Part shown: positions 33,703 to 45,870 of the stretch, in pieces | How positions within the stretch are numbered: position 1 is the first letter of the stretch | How the letters are laid out: the number at the start of each line of letters is the position of its first letter | Origin: Charina bottae | Lineage: Eukaryota > Chordata > Lepidosauria > Squamata > Charinaidae | DNA length: 64,000 nt | Assembly (NCBI GenBank): GCA_023362775.1 | Contig: JALMGJ010000006.1 | Span: forward strand, 53,435,501-53,499,500 | Reading direction: 5' to 3' | The notes under the pieces: generated by a model | The model's database searches: none | What the model was told of the DNA's origin: nothing | Seen by the model: only the letters and a program-made list of their open reading frames with translations | Translations under genes and position numbers: made by a program

Positions 33703-35104
33703 TGTGTGTGTGAGGGATTAGCTTTCAGGATCAGATTTCAAGTTGGAACTACCACAGGGAAATAAGGTTAAATTATCGTTATCAGTCTTGATTAGGACCT
33801 AGTCTTGATCAGAACTCTAACATAAGAATTAAATTCTTATGCTAGAGTCTAATCAAAACTGAATCCCCTGTGCTTTTTTGGGTGTGGGGAGCAAAAAAAA
33901 AAAGATGTAGATGTTAGGTATACATTTTTGTGTCAAAGTGTAGCATTATCTCATGCAAATATGTAATCAGCAGATGTTGCTTTTGGATCCCAATAAAAAA
34001 TGAAAAATACGGTCATGTATGTAGAATTTTGTTAGGAGATTTGATGCCTGTCTATAATTCTGCCTTTAATAAATGTATTGGTTGTGACAGAGAAGAAGTG
34101 AGATACTTTTTGAAAATTACTATCTCTGAAGGATAGAATTAATGCAATACAAAACATTGAAAGAAACACCCAATAGCATCAAATAAGTCAAATAAACAGT
34201 AATTAGAAACTAATTGGAAGAAGTTTTCATGTTATAAGTCCAAGGGCCTTTTGTGATTGTACTAAATGCCAGAATGCAAATATTTATTTCTTGGGAAATG
34301 CATTCCTAAATCTGGGCCCTGTATGGAGATACAACTATACAGTGAAGTTGTTGGTATGACTGGGAATAGGGTCTCCCAAAAGATTTCAGTGACCAGGAGG
34401 ATTATAGGTTGATTTTAATATATTTAATTAAAATTCTTAGGTGGAATAGTTCTTAGAAAAATTATTGCTGTCCTCGTCTTTGTATGTTCTTGAATAACAA
34501 ACATTACCAAATATTATCTGTACAATTTAAAATTAATAAAATTTCATTGTTTAAAAATATAGTTTTTTTCACCAACTTAAAAAATAAATCATAAAGAGTC
34601 TGGAAGCACCCTTTTAAACTAACAAATTTTAATTAAAGGCATAAGTGTCGGTGAACCTTGCATTTAGATAAACTGTTTCATGAAGCTGGTTTTGCTGCAG
34701 TAACTTCCCAGAAAAAAACAGTTAAAGTTATTTTGTGTTGTAAATTTTGCAGGAAAGTATTTTGAGGGAAAGAATGAACTGATGTTTATGGGGTGTATGT
34801 GAATTGTTCTGGTCACGTGGTATTAATTACTTATTAAGTAATTAAAAAACTATGTATTAATTTAAACTGACAGCCTTACCAAATGGGATTAGTACCATCC
34901 TTGGAAAAGTTTGGAATTTAGCTTTCCACACATGTTAAATATGAAAGGGACTTTGAAAAGCTTGAAATAATGGTTTAATATAAACCATTTATCTTCTTAG
35001 CCTTGAACTTTGGGAGACACAAATCTCCAGTTTTGCCAAGTTACCCGAATGGTATTATAGATAGTTAGACAGCAACTTTCTCTATCTGGAAGAAACGGAA
35101 TATT

Positions 35105-35500
35105 GGTGGACAGCAAAAGAGATTCAAAGATACTCTCAAAGCTAATTTAAAAAAATTTAATATCAGCATTGAGAACTGGGAAGCCCTAACTCATGAGCGT
35201 TTCAATTGGAGGTCAGCCTTTATTAAAGGCGCTACAGACTTTGAAGAAGCACGAGTACAGGGCGAAAGGGAGAAACGAGCTAAAAGGAAGGCACGTCAGG
35301 CAAACCCTCATCATGACCGTCTCCCACCCGGAAACCTATGCCCTCATTGTGGGAGGTTGTGCGGATCCAGAATTGGCCTTTACAGCCACTTACGGATCCA
35401 CTGTTAAGATTTTACCCCTGGAAGACAATCTTACTCGGCTACGAGTGATCGCCAAGACTAGACTAGACTATAGACTAGACTATGTCTCATTGAGTTTGAT
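35105..35500 (+). mobile_element. Non-LTR RT C-terminus with C2H2 zinc finger
   Basis: One + frame from about 35117 to the TAA at 35405 encodes 96 residues. It opens KRFKDTLKANLKKF, continues NWEALTHERFNWRSAFIKGA and a basic linker, and ends CPHCGRLCGSRIGLYSHLRIH, a C-x2-C-x12-H-x3-H finger. This layout is the C-terminal tail of some LINE polyproteins. It is 5'-truncated and the clade is not certain. Three copies of a GACTAGACTATA-like word follow at about 35454-35480. Confidence 0.65.
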
Positions 35501-38045
35501 GAAGCTTGTATCTAAACAGAGGTGCATAAGGTGGAACTATACATGCAGGGATCAGTTTCAGAAACATTACCCAGTAATAGAATAGTTGGAATGAATGAAA
35601 ATGTTATGGAAAAATGGTTCCTCTAATGAACTACTTGCATCAAACCACAGGAAATATATGTGTATGGGGTACTCTGGGCATATTTCTTTATCAGTTTCTT
35701 CATTTTATTTATATCCCTTCTTTCTGTTCAATTTGGCTTTTGGGTCAAAAGTTTTCCAGCTAGGCTATGAAATTCCATATTGTTCGGATTTGCTTAAGAA
35801 TTGGTTTAATGTTTCCTTAATGATTTTCTCTTACCGCTTAAAGATACATTTATTTGGGTAAAGACTGAAACTTGCAAGTGATCTTATTAATATTTTACCT
35901 ATGAAAGAGAGCACGGAGCCTGCTAGTTGTGCCATGTTCTTGTTTTGGTCACTAGGGTCAGGCAGAATCTGGCTGATTAGTCTTTGATGGGCTGCAGTGA
36001 AAGGATAGAGGTGTGTTCAGCTTGATGCCTAGCGTGTTGCACATTTTTGATCTGAAGGTACTTCAGTATAGCTGGCAAATTGCCTTAATCAGAATAGCTG
36101 AAAGTGGGAACTCCGTAAGTCTACCCCTTTCAAAATAGGTGAGTTTTATTTCCAGAAATAGTGTGCCTACTTCGAATCTTAGGCTGTCTTTGATGCGCAG
36201 ATTGCAAGAACTGTCCTTATAACCTCAGATTTTAGTTTTGACAGGCATAACTGTTGCTAGATATTTTTGAATAGCATATTTAATTGACAAAATATAGTTT
36301 GGTATGTTAAAAATGACAAAGAAGAAATGGTTGGTGCTATTTGGAACCATTGCTGTGAAGTTTTGCAGTAACTGCATTGGTTTTAGAAAGACAACTAAAG
36401 TGTCACACATCAGTAAGCCCAGAAAATGGCTGAAGACTCTTGGCAGGCTTTGCCCATTTTATTCTGTGGTGCCATTGTATGAGGCAAGGTAGGTTAAATG
36501 TGCTGACATGAAAGAACAAGCTCTATGAATATTTATTTTTGATCATATTTGAGTTGCTTATGAACAATGGGCAATGAGTAAGAGAGTACAAATAGATAAG
36601 CTCATACCAATTAATATACAGCTAACACATACGTTTTTTAAAAAAATGTTGCCAAAAGCTTAGTCCTTATTAAGTAACACAGCAAAAATAGTGAAAAATT
36701 AATACAAATATATAGACAGCATGGTGTGACATCTAATTATAAACTGAAAAAGGACCATAATAGAGTATGTATGAATTGTTACGACTGAATGATGAACAAA
36801 GAAACAAGAAAACACTTGGATAACTGAATGCACATCTTAAGTTAAAAAAGTTTATTAAGAAAGTTTGTGCAATATCCAGCTTGGTGTCTCAGGTTTTGCT
36901 GAACAAAAACACCTGAATCACAATCTCATTTGAAACTGTAATTTTTTGGAGTAGGGGGCACATTTGAAAATTTGAGAGCATATGTTGGGCATGTTCACAA
37001 AGTAGGACAGTTGCTTGTTTACAAAATGGCTGCTGTATTGACAATAGTAAGGCATAAAATACCCATTTAACTAGTCCTCCATGATGATCTCCACCCTCCT
37101 AATGAGACAAGACAGTTCAGAGGCATAGTGCAAAAAATATGACAAGAAAGGCTGGAGCTTTGCTTTCCTCCATGCCAGCTTCCTATTTAAAGTTTAAAAG
37201 AATCTTTGAAAATGAGGTGATACAGATAACGGGGCACATTAGCCTTGAGGTTCCCTTTGTTCCTTTTAACAAGTAATTCAGCTTCCATTGTGATTTTAAA
37301 CCCAACCTAGATCTTTATGTGGAGTACTACAACTTTTAAGAACTACTGTATAAAGCAAGGGTGGACAAGATGGTTCATGCAGATACCATGACACACGAGA
37401 CAAACCAAAATAGCATCTATGGAATTAAAAATAGTAATGTAATGTAATTTAATTTAAATAGTAATGCTAATGCTAATAACAATACAGTTAAAAACACCAC
37501 ATAGCCAAAATCAGATTTTCAAACCTCACTAGAATTTGGAATGCTCAGCTGAAATCTTACAAGATTTTGGACAGGAATCCTAATATTGTGTAAAGTTTGG
37601 CGATTTTAAGAGATTCTGGCATTTTAATTTTTATTTTAGTGCCTGTACCTGGGACAACCAGTTGTGAAATAGTGCCTTAAGTTATTCAAAGTTTTGGATG
37701 TCTATTCATTCCCTTTAGAATTTCTGAATAGCTTATTAATATTTGCGGGATTCACACTGAAGTATTCTTGCAGATCCTGTTTCTCAAGTGGTGGAGGAAA
37801 TTTCTGTTTTTAAAAAGAGCTGCTTATGAATGTCAAACTGCAACTAAGCGGGTCTCTCTCAAATCTGAGTTCTCTCACCCAGGAATTAGTGTAATTCCTT
37901 AAATGTCATTTCTTTTATGTGTTATAGATTTTGTAAAGTGCAGGGTTTTGTTTAATGGGGCATTTATATCCCAAGGATTTAAGGACACAGAAACAAATTA
38001 GGTTTCTTGAAAATACCCTTTTGATTGTTCCTTTTTTCTTCATAG

Positions 38046-38214
38046 GGTGATCAATGCAGGGAAAAGTACGCACAATGAGGACCAAGCAAGTTGCGAAGTG
38101 CTTTCAGTGAAGAAGAAAACGGGGGCAACTAATTCAACACCAAACAAAAATTCCTCTACTAAGCGGAGATCGTCATTGCCCAACGGGGAAGGATTGCAAT
38201 TGAAAGAGAATTCA
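38046..38214 (+). CDS. PPM1H: PPM1H exon 2
   Basis: 169 bp. The first base completes the split Glu82 codon and the exon encodes residues 83-138. It begins VINAGKSTHNEDQASCEVL, the start of the PPM catalytic fold; the NED segment is part of the early metal/phosphate-site region. Then follows a low-complexity basic stretch ending KRRSSLPNGEGLQLKENS, whose RRSS is a basophilic-kinase-type site. Acceptor ATAG|GGTG, donor TCA|GTAAGT, ending in phase 0. In-frame stops appear just past the donor. Confidence 0.95.
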
Positions 38215-39453
38215 GTAAGTTTTTGTATCTTCTCAGTGACTCATTGAGATATTTGGTTCACCTGTAAATATTTTGATACTTGAAAATATATGTATATATT
38301 TATATATTCAATTAAACTTTAGTCTTTTCTTAACAAGTTTATCTTCTTTCCAAAATTTGGGAAATGCTGCTGTGGAACACTTACTACTAGAGGTCACTGT
38401 TACTCTAGAAGTTACAGCATTTCATTTTTTAGTCCACAGCACAAGTCTGGAACTATGAAACTGAATAAAATAATCATAGTGTAATTATTATTACACTAAA
38501 AGATATGCACAATTACATGCTACTGCAGTTATCCCAGAGTTCCTCCACCCCTATGCACTTATTTTATCTGTGTGGTAAAGATGATTTGAATCTTCCTGTG
38601 TGCTCTATTAACCTGTAGCAATACAAGTGAGACATTCTAGGTAGGGTATTCAGGCTTATTAGTGAAAATTCCTTAACAGCTTAAGGCAGAGCTTTCCAAA
38701 CTTTTCATGTTGGTGACACACTTTTTAGACATGCATCATTTTGCGACACACTCTTACAGCAGGGCATCATTTCGTGACACACTCTTATAGCAGGGCACAA
38801 GGCAGGCACTAGGACCTGCGTGGAATCACAGCAGGTTTGGAGGCAGCAGCAGCCGTGACATACCCAGACACTGCAGCCAATACACTAACGTGTCCTGACA
38901 CACAGTTTGGAAAGCTCTGGCTTAAGGAGTTTTTAAGGAGAATATATTCATGGATACTTGATAAACTTGTATGAATTGGATCTGAGCCAAATGCAATTAC
39001 TGATTCAATTTGAACAGATGAGTTGAGCTGATTTAACAGTTTAAGATTTGATCAATTGTCTTAAAATTAAACCTTCCAATCAAATATTCACATATCCACA
39101 CCTTTGTAATATGAACTGCCCTTGTGGAGAATAATATCTTACTTTGAATGTTTTCCAGAGTACATTCACAAAATGATCTTGTACAAGCAGAGAACAAAGG
39201 AATTAGATTGTGGAGATGGATCAAGATTTAAGTTATGCTTAGAGTAGATGCAGCAAAATTTAATGTAGGCATGACTAAGTATCCCTTTGATTTAAGTGGA
39301 TCTGCTCCAACCAACCCTGGGTCCAGCCCATATAGTTTCCTCCCTCAAAGCCATCTCAATGATTCTGGGATATGGATGTACCTGCCTTTATTCTACTAAT
39401 AGGTGAGTCACAATGCAATGTATTTCTTAAAAAATACTTCTTTCCTTAAACAG
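38215..39453 (+). other. PPM1H: PPM1H intron 2 (1.24 kb)
   Basis: GTAAGT donor, AACAG acceptor. It contains a family A hAT MITE (38687-38919). The rest is AT-rich and shows nothing recognisable. Confidence 0.92.
38687..38919 (+). mobile_element. hAT MITE family A, 233 bp
   Basis: CAGAGCTTTCC...GGAAAGCTCTG with perfect TSD GCTTAAGG at 38679-38686 and 38920-38927. It has one internal duplication of the GCATCATTT...CAGCAGG unit and is intermediate in length between the 207-bp and 290-bp copies. Confidence 0.92.
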
Positions 39454-39798
39454 GAATCGGACAGCATCTCTTTCCATTATTGGTCATTATTTGATGGCCA
39501 TGCTGGATCTGGGGCAGCTGTGGTAGCCTCAAAGTTGCTGCAGCATCATATTGCAGAGCAGTTGCAGGAGATTGTGGACATCCTGAAAAACTCTGCTCTC
39601 CCTCCCCCAACCTGCCTGGGGGAAGAGCCAGAAAGCATGAATGCCAACAGCAGAACTCTAACCCGGGCAGCCTCTTTGAGGGGAAGTGTTGGAGCTCCAG
39701 GTTCACCTGGCACTCCACCTACTCGCTTCTTTACGGAAAAGAAGATCTCACAGGAATACCTTGTGATGGGAGCTATTGAGACCGCATTCAGGGAAATG
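39454..39798 (+). CDS. PPM1H: PPM1H exon 3
   Basis: 345 bp, residues 139-253, phase 0 at both ends. It carries the metal-binding signature FDGHAGSGAAV: Asp152, Gly153 and His154, corresponding to Asp151-Gly152-His153 of the mammalian enzyme with a one-residue offset. A loop follows with CLGEEPESMNANSRTLTRAASLRG (RAAS is a kinase-type site), a Gly/Pro-rich segment and RFFTEKKISQEYLVMGAIETAFREM. Acceptor CAG|GAATCG, donor ATG|GTAAGT. Confidence 0.96.
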
Positions 39799-39879
39799 GT
39801 AAGTATAGTTTGCTGGTTTGGGTGTCTTCAGAATAATTCTTACCTGTGATGGTAAATACACTCGGGTAATGGGAACTGA

Positions 39880-40206
39880 GGGGACGCAATGGCTCAGCAG
39901 TTAAGATGCCAGGCTTGTCGATCGGAAGGTCGCAAGTTCGAGACCCTAGCCCCGCGTGACAGAGTGAGCTCCTGCACTTGCCCCAGCTCTTGCCAACCTA
40001 GCAATTCGAAAGCAGGCAAATGCAAGTAGATAAATACAGTAGGTACCACTTTGGTGGGAAGGTAACAGCGTTCCGCGTGTGTCATGCTGGCCACTTGACC
40101 GCGGAAGCGTCTTCGGACAACACTGGCTCTTCGGCTAACAAACTGAGATGAGCACCGGCCCCTAGAGTGGAACACGACTGTGTGGGGGAACCTTTACCTT
40201 TACCTT
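39880..40206 (+). mobile_element. Sauria-type tRNA SINE
   Basis: Head ATGGCTCAGCAGTTAAGATG, shared body, CCTTTACCTTTA tail, and a 13-bp TSD TAATGGGAACTGA at 39867-39879 and 40207-40219. It inserted about 80 bp past the exon 3 donor. Confidence 0.9.
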
Positions 40207-40412
40207 TAATGGGAACTGACATGCTGATCTAAATATATTTTCAAAGGTTGAGCATATAAAAACATGCTTGACTCTACAGTTATAAAACAAATGATTACCA
40301 AAACACAGACATGGATTATAGATTGGATTTATAATTTGCCCTTTTCTCTCTAATGAAAGGCAAGATGTATGAAAGTAAGTGTATAAAGGAAGTTAATGAT
40401 ATACTTGTTTAT

Positions 40413-41657
40413 TTTGTTGTTCAGTCGTTTAGTCTTGTCCGACTCTTCGTGACTTCATGGACCATAGCACGCCAGGCCTTCCTGTCCTCCACTGTCTCTC
40501 GGAGTTTACTCAAATTCATGTTCATTACATCGGTGATGCTATCTAACCATCTCATCCTCTGCCGTCCCCTTCTCCTTTTGCCTTCAGTCTTTCCCAGCAT
40601 CAGGGTCTTTTCCAGTGACTCCTCTCTTCGCATTAGGTGGCCAAAGTATTTGAGCTTCAGCTTCAGCATCTGTCCTTCCAATGAGCAGTCAGGGTTGATT
40701 TCCTTTAGGATTGACTGGTTTGACCTCCTTGCAGTCCAAGGGACTCTCAAGAGTCTTCTCCAGCACCACAGCTTGAAAGCATCAATTCTTCGGCGCTCAG
40801 CCTTCCTTATGGTCCAACTCTCACAGCCATACATTACTACTGGAAAAACCATAGCTTTAACTATACGGACCTTTGTCGGCAAGGTGATGTCTCTGCTTTT
40901 TAATACGCTGTCTAGGTTTGCCATAGCTTTCCTCCCAAGGAGCAAGCGTCTTTTAATTTCATGGCTGCGGTCACCGACTGCGGTGATCTTGGAGCCCAAG
41001 AAAATAAAATCTGTCACTGCTTCCATTTCCTCCCCTTCTATTTGCCAGGAAGTGATGGGACCAGATGCCATGATCTGGGTTTTTTTAATGTTGAGTTTCA
41101 AGCCAACTTTTGCACTCTCTCCTTTCACCCTCATCAAGAGGCTCTTTAGTTCCTCTTCACTTTCTGCCATTAGGGTGGTATCGTCTGCATATCTGAGGTT
41201 GTTGATATTTCTCCCGGCAATCTTAACTCCGGCTTGTGATTCATCCAGCCCGGCATTTCTCATGATGTACTCTGCATATAAGTTAAATAAGCAGGGTGAT
41301 AATATACAGCCTTGTCGTACTCCTTTCCCAATTTTGAACCAATCGGTTGTTCCATGTCCGGTTCTAACTGTTGCTTCTTGACCCACATACAGGTTTCTCA
41401 GGAGACAGGTAAGGTGGTCTGGTACTCCCATCTCTTTAAGACTTTGCCACAGTTTGTTGTGATCCACACAATCAAAGGCTTTAGCGTAGTCAATGAAGCA
41501 GAAGTAGATGTTTTTCTGGAACTCTCTTGCTTTTTCCATGATCCAGCGAATGTTGGCAATCTGATCTCTAGTTCCTCTGCCTCTTCGAAACCCAGCTTGC
41601 ACTTCTGGTAGTTCTCGGTTCACATACTGCTGAAGCCTAGCTTGTAGGATTTTGATT
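40413..41657 (-). mobile_element. BovB (RTE) LINE, 5'-truncated, young
   Basis: - strand. The 3' end is at 40413 (ACTGAACAACAAAATA) and the 5' truncation is at about 41657. TSD ATACTTGTTTAT lies at 40401-40412 and 41658-41669, with an extra tandem copy at 41679-41690. The retained ORF is uninterrupted for 400 codons. Confidence 0.92.
40421..41623 (-). CDS. BovB reverse transcriptase, C-terminal 400 residues
   Basis: RTE-clade reverse transcriptase lacking its N-terminal endonuclease through 5' truncation. Visible motifs: QAGFRRGRGTRDQI at 9-22, FIDYAKAFDCVDH at 43-55, GVRQGCILSP at 101-110, catalytic YADD at 145-148. After these come YGCESWTIRKAERRRIDAFKLWCWRRLLRVPW, YFGHLMRREESLEK and the BovB C-terminus RKAWRAMVHEVTKSRTRLND. 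BovB is the LINE family known from squamates and ruminants. The first Met given is simply the first in frame, not a true start. Confidence 0.9.
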   Translation of the reverse strand: MNRELPEVQAGFRRGRGTRDQIANIRWIMEKAREFQKNIYFCFIDYAKAFDCVDHNKLWQSLKEMGVPDHLTCLLRNLYVGQEATVRTGHGTTDWFKIGKGVRQGCILSPCLFNLYAEYIMRNAGLDESQAGVKIAGRNINNLRYADDTTLMAESEEELKSLLMRVKGESAKVGLKLNIKKTQIMASGPITSWQIEGEEMEAVTDFIFLGSKITAVGDRSHEIKRRLLLGRKAMANLDSVLKSRDITLPTKVRIVKAMVFPVVMYGCESWTIRKAERRRIDAFKLWCWRRLLRVPWTARRSNQSILKEINPDCSLEGQMLKLKLKYFGHLMRREESLEKTLMLGKTEGKRRRGRQRMRWLDSITDVMNMNLSKLRETVEDRKAWRAMVHEVTKSRTRLND

Positions 41658-43152
41658 ATACTTGTTTATATTTTGATTATACTTGTTTATAGTTATTGGC
41701 TTTTTCCTCAAAGAATGTTGCTATGGGGGAAAATATGTTGTAAACATCACCTGGAGCTCCTGGAGGAAAGGTGAAAATGCATCTACTAACATACTGGCTC
41801 CCTAAAATTGCAACATGTAAATCAGCTTTGCTAACTATTGTTTTACTCTGTCCTTTCTGTAGACTGTTTTCCATTCTTGATGTTAGCCATTTGTCTATAT
41901 TATATGTGTGCCAATGAAAACCACTGTTTCTTCGTTACCCTGGTTTGAAGTAATTATAATTATGAGATAAGCCTTGTTTATTGGAAACTATAGAATAAAA
42001 TAGTCTTGCCTTATGCTTCTCTATTAAGATGGTGTAAAATACAATTTCAAATGGGACCTAATGTACGAAGTCAGTTAGTTAACACTACCTCTCACCAAAG
42101 ACATCATTCTAGTAGGGTGTGAAATGTTTCAATTGACACAGTTTTGAAACACTCTGTCCTAAACACAAAACAGTTATTCTTAGTGTGTAACAGGCCTTTT
42201 TGAATATTTTGGAATTTTTTTGCGTTCAAGAAATGTTTGAAGTGCAGAACACTCAAAACAGTCATTCTGTACTTCAGGCAGTCATTTTGCACTCAAAATT
42301 GGGTGTTTCAAATTGAAGAAGTTTCATTCAAAAAGTTTTGCACCTCCTTATTCTATTACCATCACCACCCTTTATCAACATTATCTTCATCCGTTAGATA
42401 CACTCAGTAGTGACTGAAGTCTCTGTGGATTGGCCCTGCAATGGTTAGGCATTTCAAGGAAAAAGCTCCACTGGTTTTTAAGGTTAAAGCTATTCTTATT
42501 TCCTTAAATTTGATACTGTTGCTATTTTGCTCCCCTCCAGCCCTTCAAAGTTGGGAGAAAAATTCATAATAGATTTGAAATAATAAAATTGAGGCCAGCT
42601 CTTTATAGACTTTGTAGAATTCTTCCTGTTTTCTCCCCCTGGCTCTTAATCATTGCATGACTTTCAATAATTAGGACATGAAACTGTTTTATAATTAGAA
42701 GGGTCAACATCTGTGTAGATTAGATCATCCCCCCCATACTGCTGCAGAATATAAAGAGAGATCCTATTAAAAATAACTGCATCCAATTATGGTATTATAA
42801 ATAAGATTGAAGTTTATTTAAGACTGCTTGAGAGTTCTAGAATAATACTGAACTGTATTACAAAATCTATTCAGCTTTTTGTTGTTGTTTTGCTCCCAGT
42901 AAACAAGAATAAATTAATACTAAAGAACAACTTGGCAGCTTATACAGTATTTGGATTTTCACGTAATACATAATTTTGCAGAGCAGAATTTGGTAATATT
43001 TGATGCCACTATTTGATGGATTTTCTGTGTGTGTGTCAAGTTTTTAGCACAGATGATTGGGTATATCTGGAAATCTGCAGATTTGGATCTGAATCCAAAG
43101 GTGGCATTCTTGAATAATAACTATTAAATAATACATTCTTTATTTTGGTCCT

Positions 43153-43491
43153 AAAAAAAGGTAAAGGTTCCCCCCGCACATTTGTGCAGTCGTGTCCGAC
43201 TCTAGGGGCTGGTGCTCATCTCCATTTGTTAGCCGAAAAGCCAGCATTGTCCGAAGACGCTTCCACGGTCATGTGGCCGCATGACGCACGCGGAACGCTG
43301 TTATCTACCCACCGAAGTGGTACCTATTCATCTACTTGCATTGGCATGCTTTTGAATTGCTAGGTTGGCAAGAGCTGGGGCTAGTGCGGGAGCTCACTCC
43401 ATCATGCGGGGCTAGGGATTCGAACCTCCGAACGTGCGATCTTCCGATCAACAAGCCTGGCGTCTTACCCGCTGAGCCACCATGCCCCTTA
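43153..43491 (-). mobile_element. Sauria-type tRNA SINE
   Basis: - strand copy. The head is at about 43491 (GGTGGCTCAGCGGGTAAGAC on the - strand) and the tail AACCTTTACC is at about 43160. No clear TSD was found. Confidence 0.85.
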
Positions 43492-43689
43492 AGATAATTG
43501 ATACTTAATAGATATTTTTCTTTAGTAATTGAAATACATTTTACTAGTCTGTAAAACTGTAGACTACTACCTGGCCTGATTAATAGACTGACAGGTGGAA
43601 CAGGCTTACTCTTGCAAAATTTGAGCATCTATGTTTTGTTCAGCTGCAATCATAGGCAAAACTCTGAACACAATTGAGAGTCTACACAA

Positions 43690-43800
43690 TGGGTGTCTCG
43701 CAGATATTTTGGAGTGCAGTTCCGATCATTCTGGCTGGCACTTAATGAAAGTTGAAGTCCAAAACACCTGGAAGTCACCAGGTTGCCTGAATGGTCTGAC
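43690..43800. repeat. Relic of short interspersed repeat
   Basis: Contains CATTCTGGCTGGCACTT and GTTGAAGTCCAAAACACC, similar to the family B MITE interior. Ends not found. Confidence 0.35.
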
Positions 43801-44666
43801 TGCTTTGAAACAGAAGTGTCAACAGGTATGTATCAGAATAGATTTCTGAATTTGAGGTCTCAGGCAATTTGACTCATCATAACATCATATGCATGCTACA
43901 TAATGTTAACTCTTAATCATTATATAGGAATGGAACCAGCTGTATTTATGTATGATTTTCAAAAATATAATGAATTTAGGCAGACAGAAAATGCTGCATC
44001 CAGTTCACACGAAGTTACTTATTAGAATAAAGTTGGGTGTTGAGATCTGTATGTGGATCTGTATGTTCAGACAAATAAGCATACCCAGTGACTTTTGGCA
44101 TTTATCTTAAATAATGTTAGATAATGGTTAATATACAGATCGTTTATTTTTTATGGGTGTGGTGAAATTCAAAGTAGATTTAACAGCATGAATAAGGAAG
44201 TTTCAATAGACATTTTACATATTATGTATTTGCATGTATAATAATACTTTGTCAGGCCTTTGAAACTTGGGGTCCTTGATAGTTTGGCTTCATCCAATGC
44301 AAAAAAGTGCACAGTGTAATTCACACATGAGTCAGGAGGTGGCCTCAGTGGGTAGTGTAGCATTTGCTGCCACAGAGCTATAACTGATTAAATGGTATTA
44401 AGCCATCTGTGCTGAATAGTGCCGGATCTTATTTTTGATAGATGCTATTATCGCTGCAATCCATACCCTTTTTAAATCAGCTTTGAGAGTACTGCTAGGA
44501 CCTGTTGAAACACCCTTCTTGTCTTTCTGACATAAGAATACAAAAAGGCTGAATAGGTAACTTTTTACAGGCATTTAATGCAAGTATGTTTTTGTAGAAC
44601 AAGGGGTGCATCTGTAGGAACTAGAAATAGCTGAAGCATGGTCCCTATTTGAAATTCACCTTCACT

Positions 44667-44667
44667 G

Positions 44668-44702
<35 letters not shown>
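44667..44702. repeat. (CA)n microsatellite
   Basis: About 17 AC/CA dinucleotide units, in intron 3. Confidence 0.95.
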
Positions 44703-44705
<3 letters not shown>

Positions 44706-45199
44706 ATGGACATGTCCTATTCTTCTCTAATCCCATTTGCATGGGTGTTGTCTGCCCTGTGTTCTGTATCTTGGAAATGACATTTTTGAAAAGGGGAGGC
44801 TGCTCTACTTTGTAGGTCCCCCATGTGATTTAAAGTCCTAGGTTTCTGGGTTTCAAATTAATCAATGAGTTTAACCAAAGATGCTCAATATGGAGGCCTA
44901 GGACTTCATGTGGGTCACAAACTTTTGTGTGTGTGAGGATGGCTCCCAAAACTGTATTGCTCCAGCTGTATTGTCAGATTTTGAGGCAGAACAACTGTAA
45001 CATTAAAATGGTATTTTAAAAAGCAGTAGTCCTTTCATCTTCTGTTCTTCACATTTGGTAAAGTGAGATGATTTGCATTTCAGGCTGCTTGGCAAATATG
45101 GAAATTAACAACTTACTGCAAAATAAAAAGAAAAGGAACAACAAGGAAACTTTTTAGTATAACCTAATGGGCAGGTATTCTGCTTTCTGGCTGGCAGGT

Positions 45200-45870
45200 T
45201 TTTGTCCCAAGGCAATAAAATCTTCTTCCATCTATCATCCTTCTCTGTTGTGGTACCTATCCTTTGGAACGATCTCCCCCTAAAATTTGGTTGCCCCAAC
45301 CCTGATAGCCTTTAGGAAGGCTTTAAAACATTGATTTTTCCCCCCTGGAAATTATGCCAGGATCATATTGGTATATTAATTTTTGCTTTGTTTTTCTTGA
45401 ACAACAAAGAAGGGGTGTGATGGCTCAGCGGGTAAGATGCCAGGCTTGTCGATTGGAAGATCGCAAGTTCGGAGGTTTGAATCCCTAGCCCTGCGTGATG
45501 GAGTGAGCTCCCGCACTCGCCCCAGCTCTTGCCAACCTAGCAATTTGAAAGCATGCAAATGCAAGTAGATAAATAGGTACCACTTCGGTGGGAAGGTAAC
45601 AGTGTTCCGCGCGCGTCATGCCGGCCACATGACTGCGGAAGCCTCTTCGGACAACGCTGGCTCTTCGGCTAAGAAACGGAGATGAGCACCGGCCCCTAGA
45701 GTCGGACACGACTGTGCAGGGGAAACCTTTACCTTTACCTTTTTTTCCTTGATATTGTTGGTTTTAATTGTAATTTGGGTTTTCCTCTGGTTTTATTGAT
45801 GTACGCCACATGGAATTGTGATCATATGAGGTGGGTAGCTATATAGCCCTTCCAAATCAGTCAGTCAATC
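45200..45870 (+). mobile_element. Old L2 LINE 3' fragment split by a SINE
   Basis: The left part (about 45200-45400) has VVPILWNDLPLKF- and KTLIF-type remnants of the L2 C-terminus. The right part (about 45742-45870) has decayed 3' UTR. A Sauria SINE at 45410-45741 interrupts it, so the LINE is older. Confidence 0.6.
45410..45741 (+). mobile_element. Sauria-type tRNA SINE
   Basis: Head GATGGCTCAGCGGGTAAGAT, B-box-like GGAGGTTTGAATCCC, tail ACCTTTACCTTT. The flanks TTTTTCTTGA and TTTTCCTTGA are a probable imperfect TSD. Confidence 0.88.

Larger units (their letters stand above)
9682..38045 (+). other. PPM1H: PPM1H intron 1 (28.4 kb)
   Basis: GTGAGT donor at 9682 and TTCATAG acceptor ending at 38045. 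The intron is a transposon-rich host: Penelope end, hAT elements, L2 and RTE relics, SINEs. Stretches where I see nothing recognisable: 10358-12044, 14977-15840, 15950-16440, 16960-17428, 17575-18505, 18746-19380, 20080-22150, 22434-24655, 25440-26938, 27116-27700, 28851-30888, 31195-32260, 32618-33040, 33703-35104 and 35500-38045. Confidence 0.9.

Noticed and set aside
36830..37100. Possible retropseudogene (a polyA-signal-like AATAAA in reverse and an A-rich edge)
   Set aside because: No coding similarity, no TSD and no continuous frame, so I cannot support it.
40353..41381. 342-codon plus-strand open frame
   Set aside because: Antisense shadow of the BovB reverse transcriptase. The genuine RT motifs are on the minus strand.
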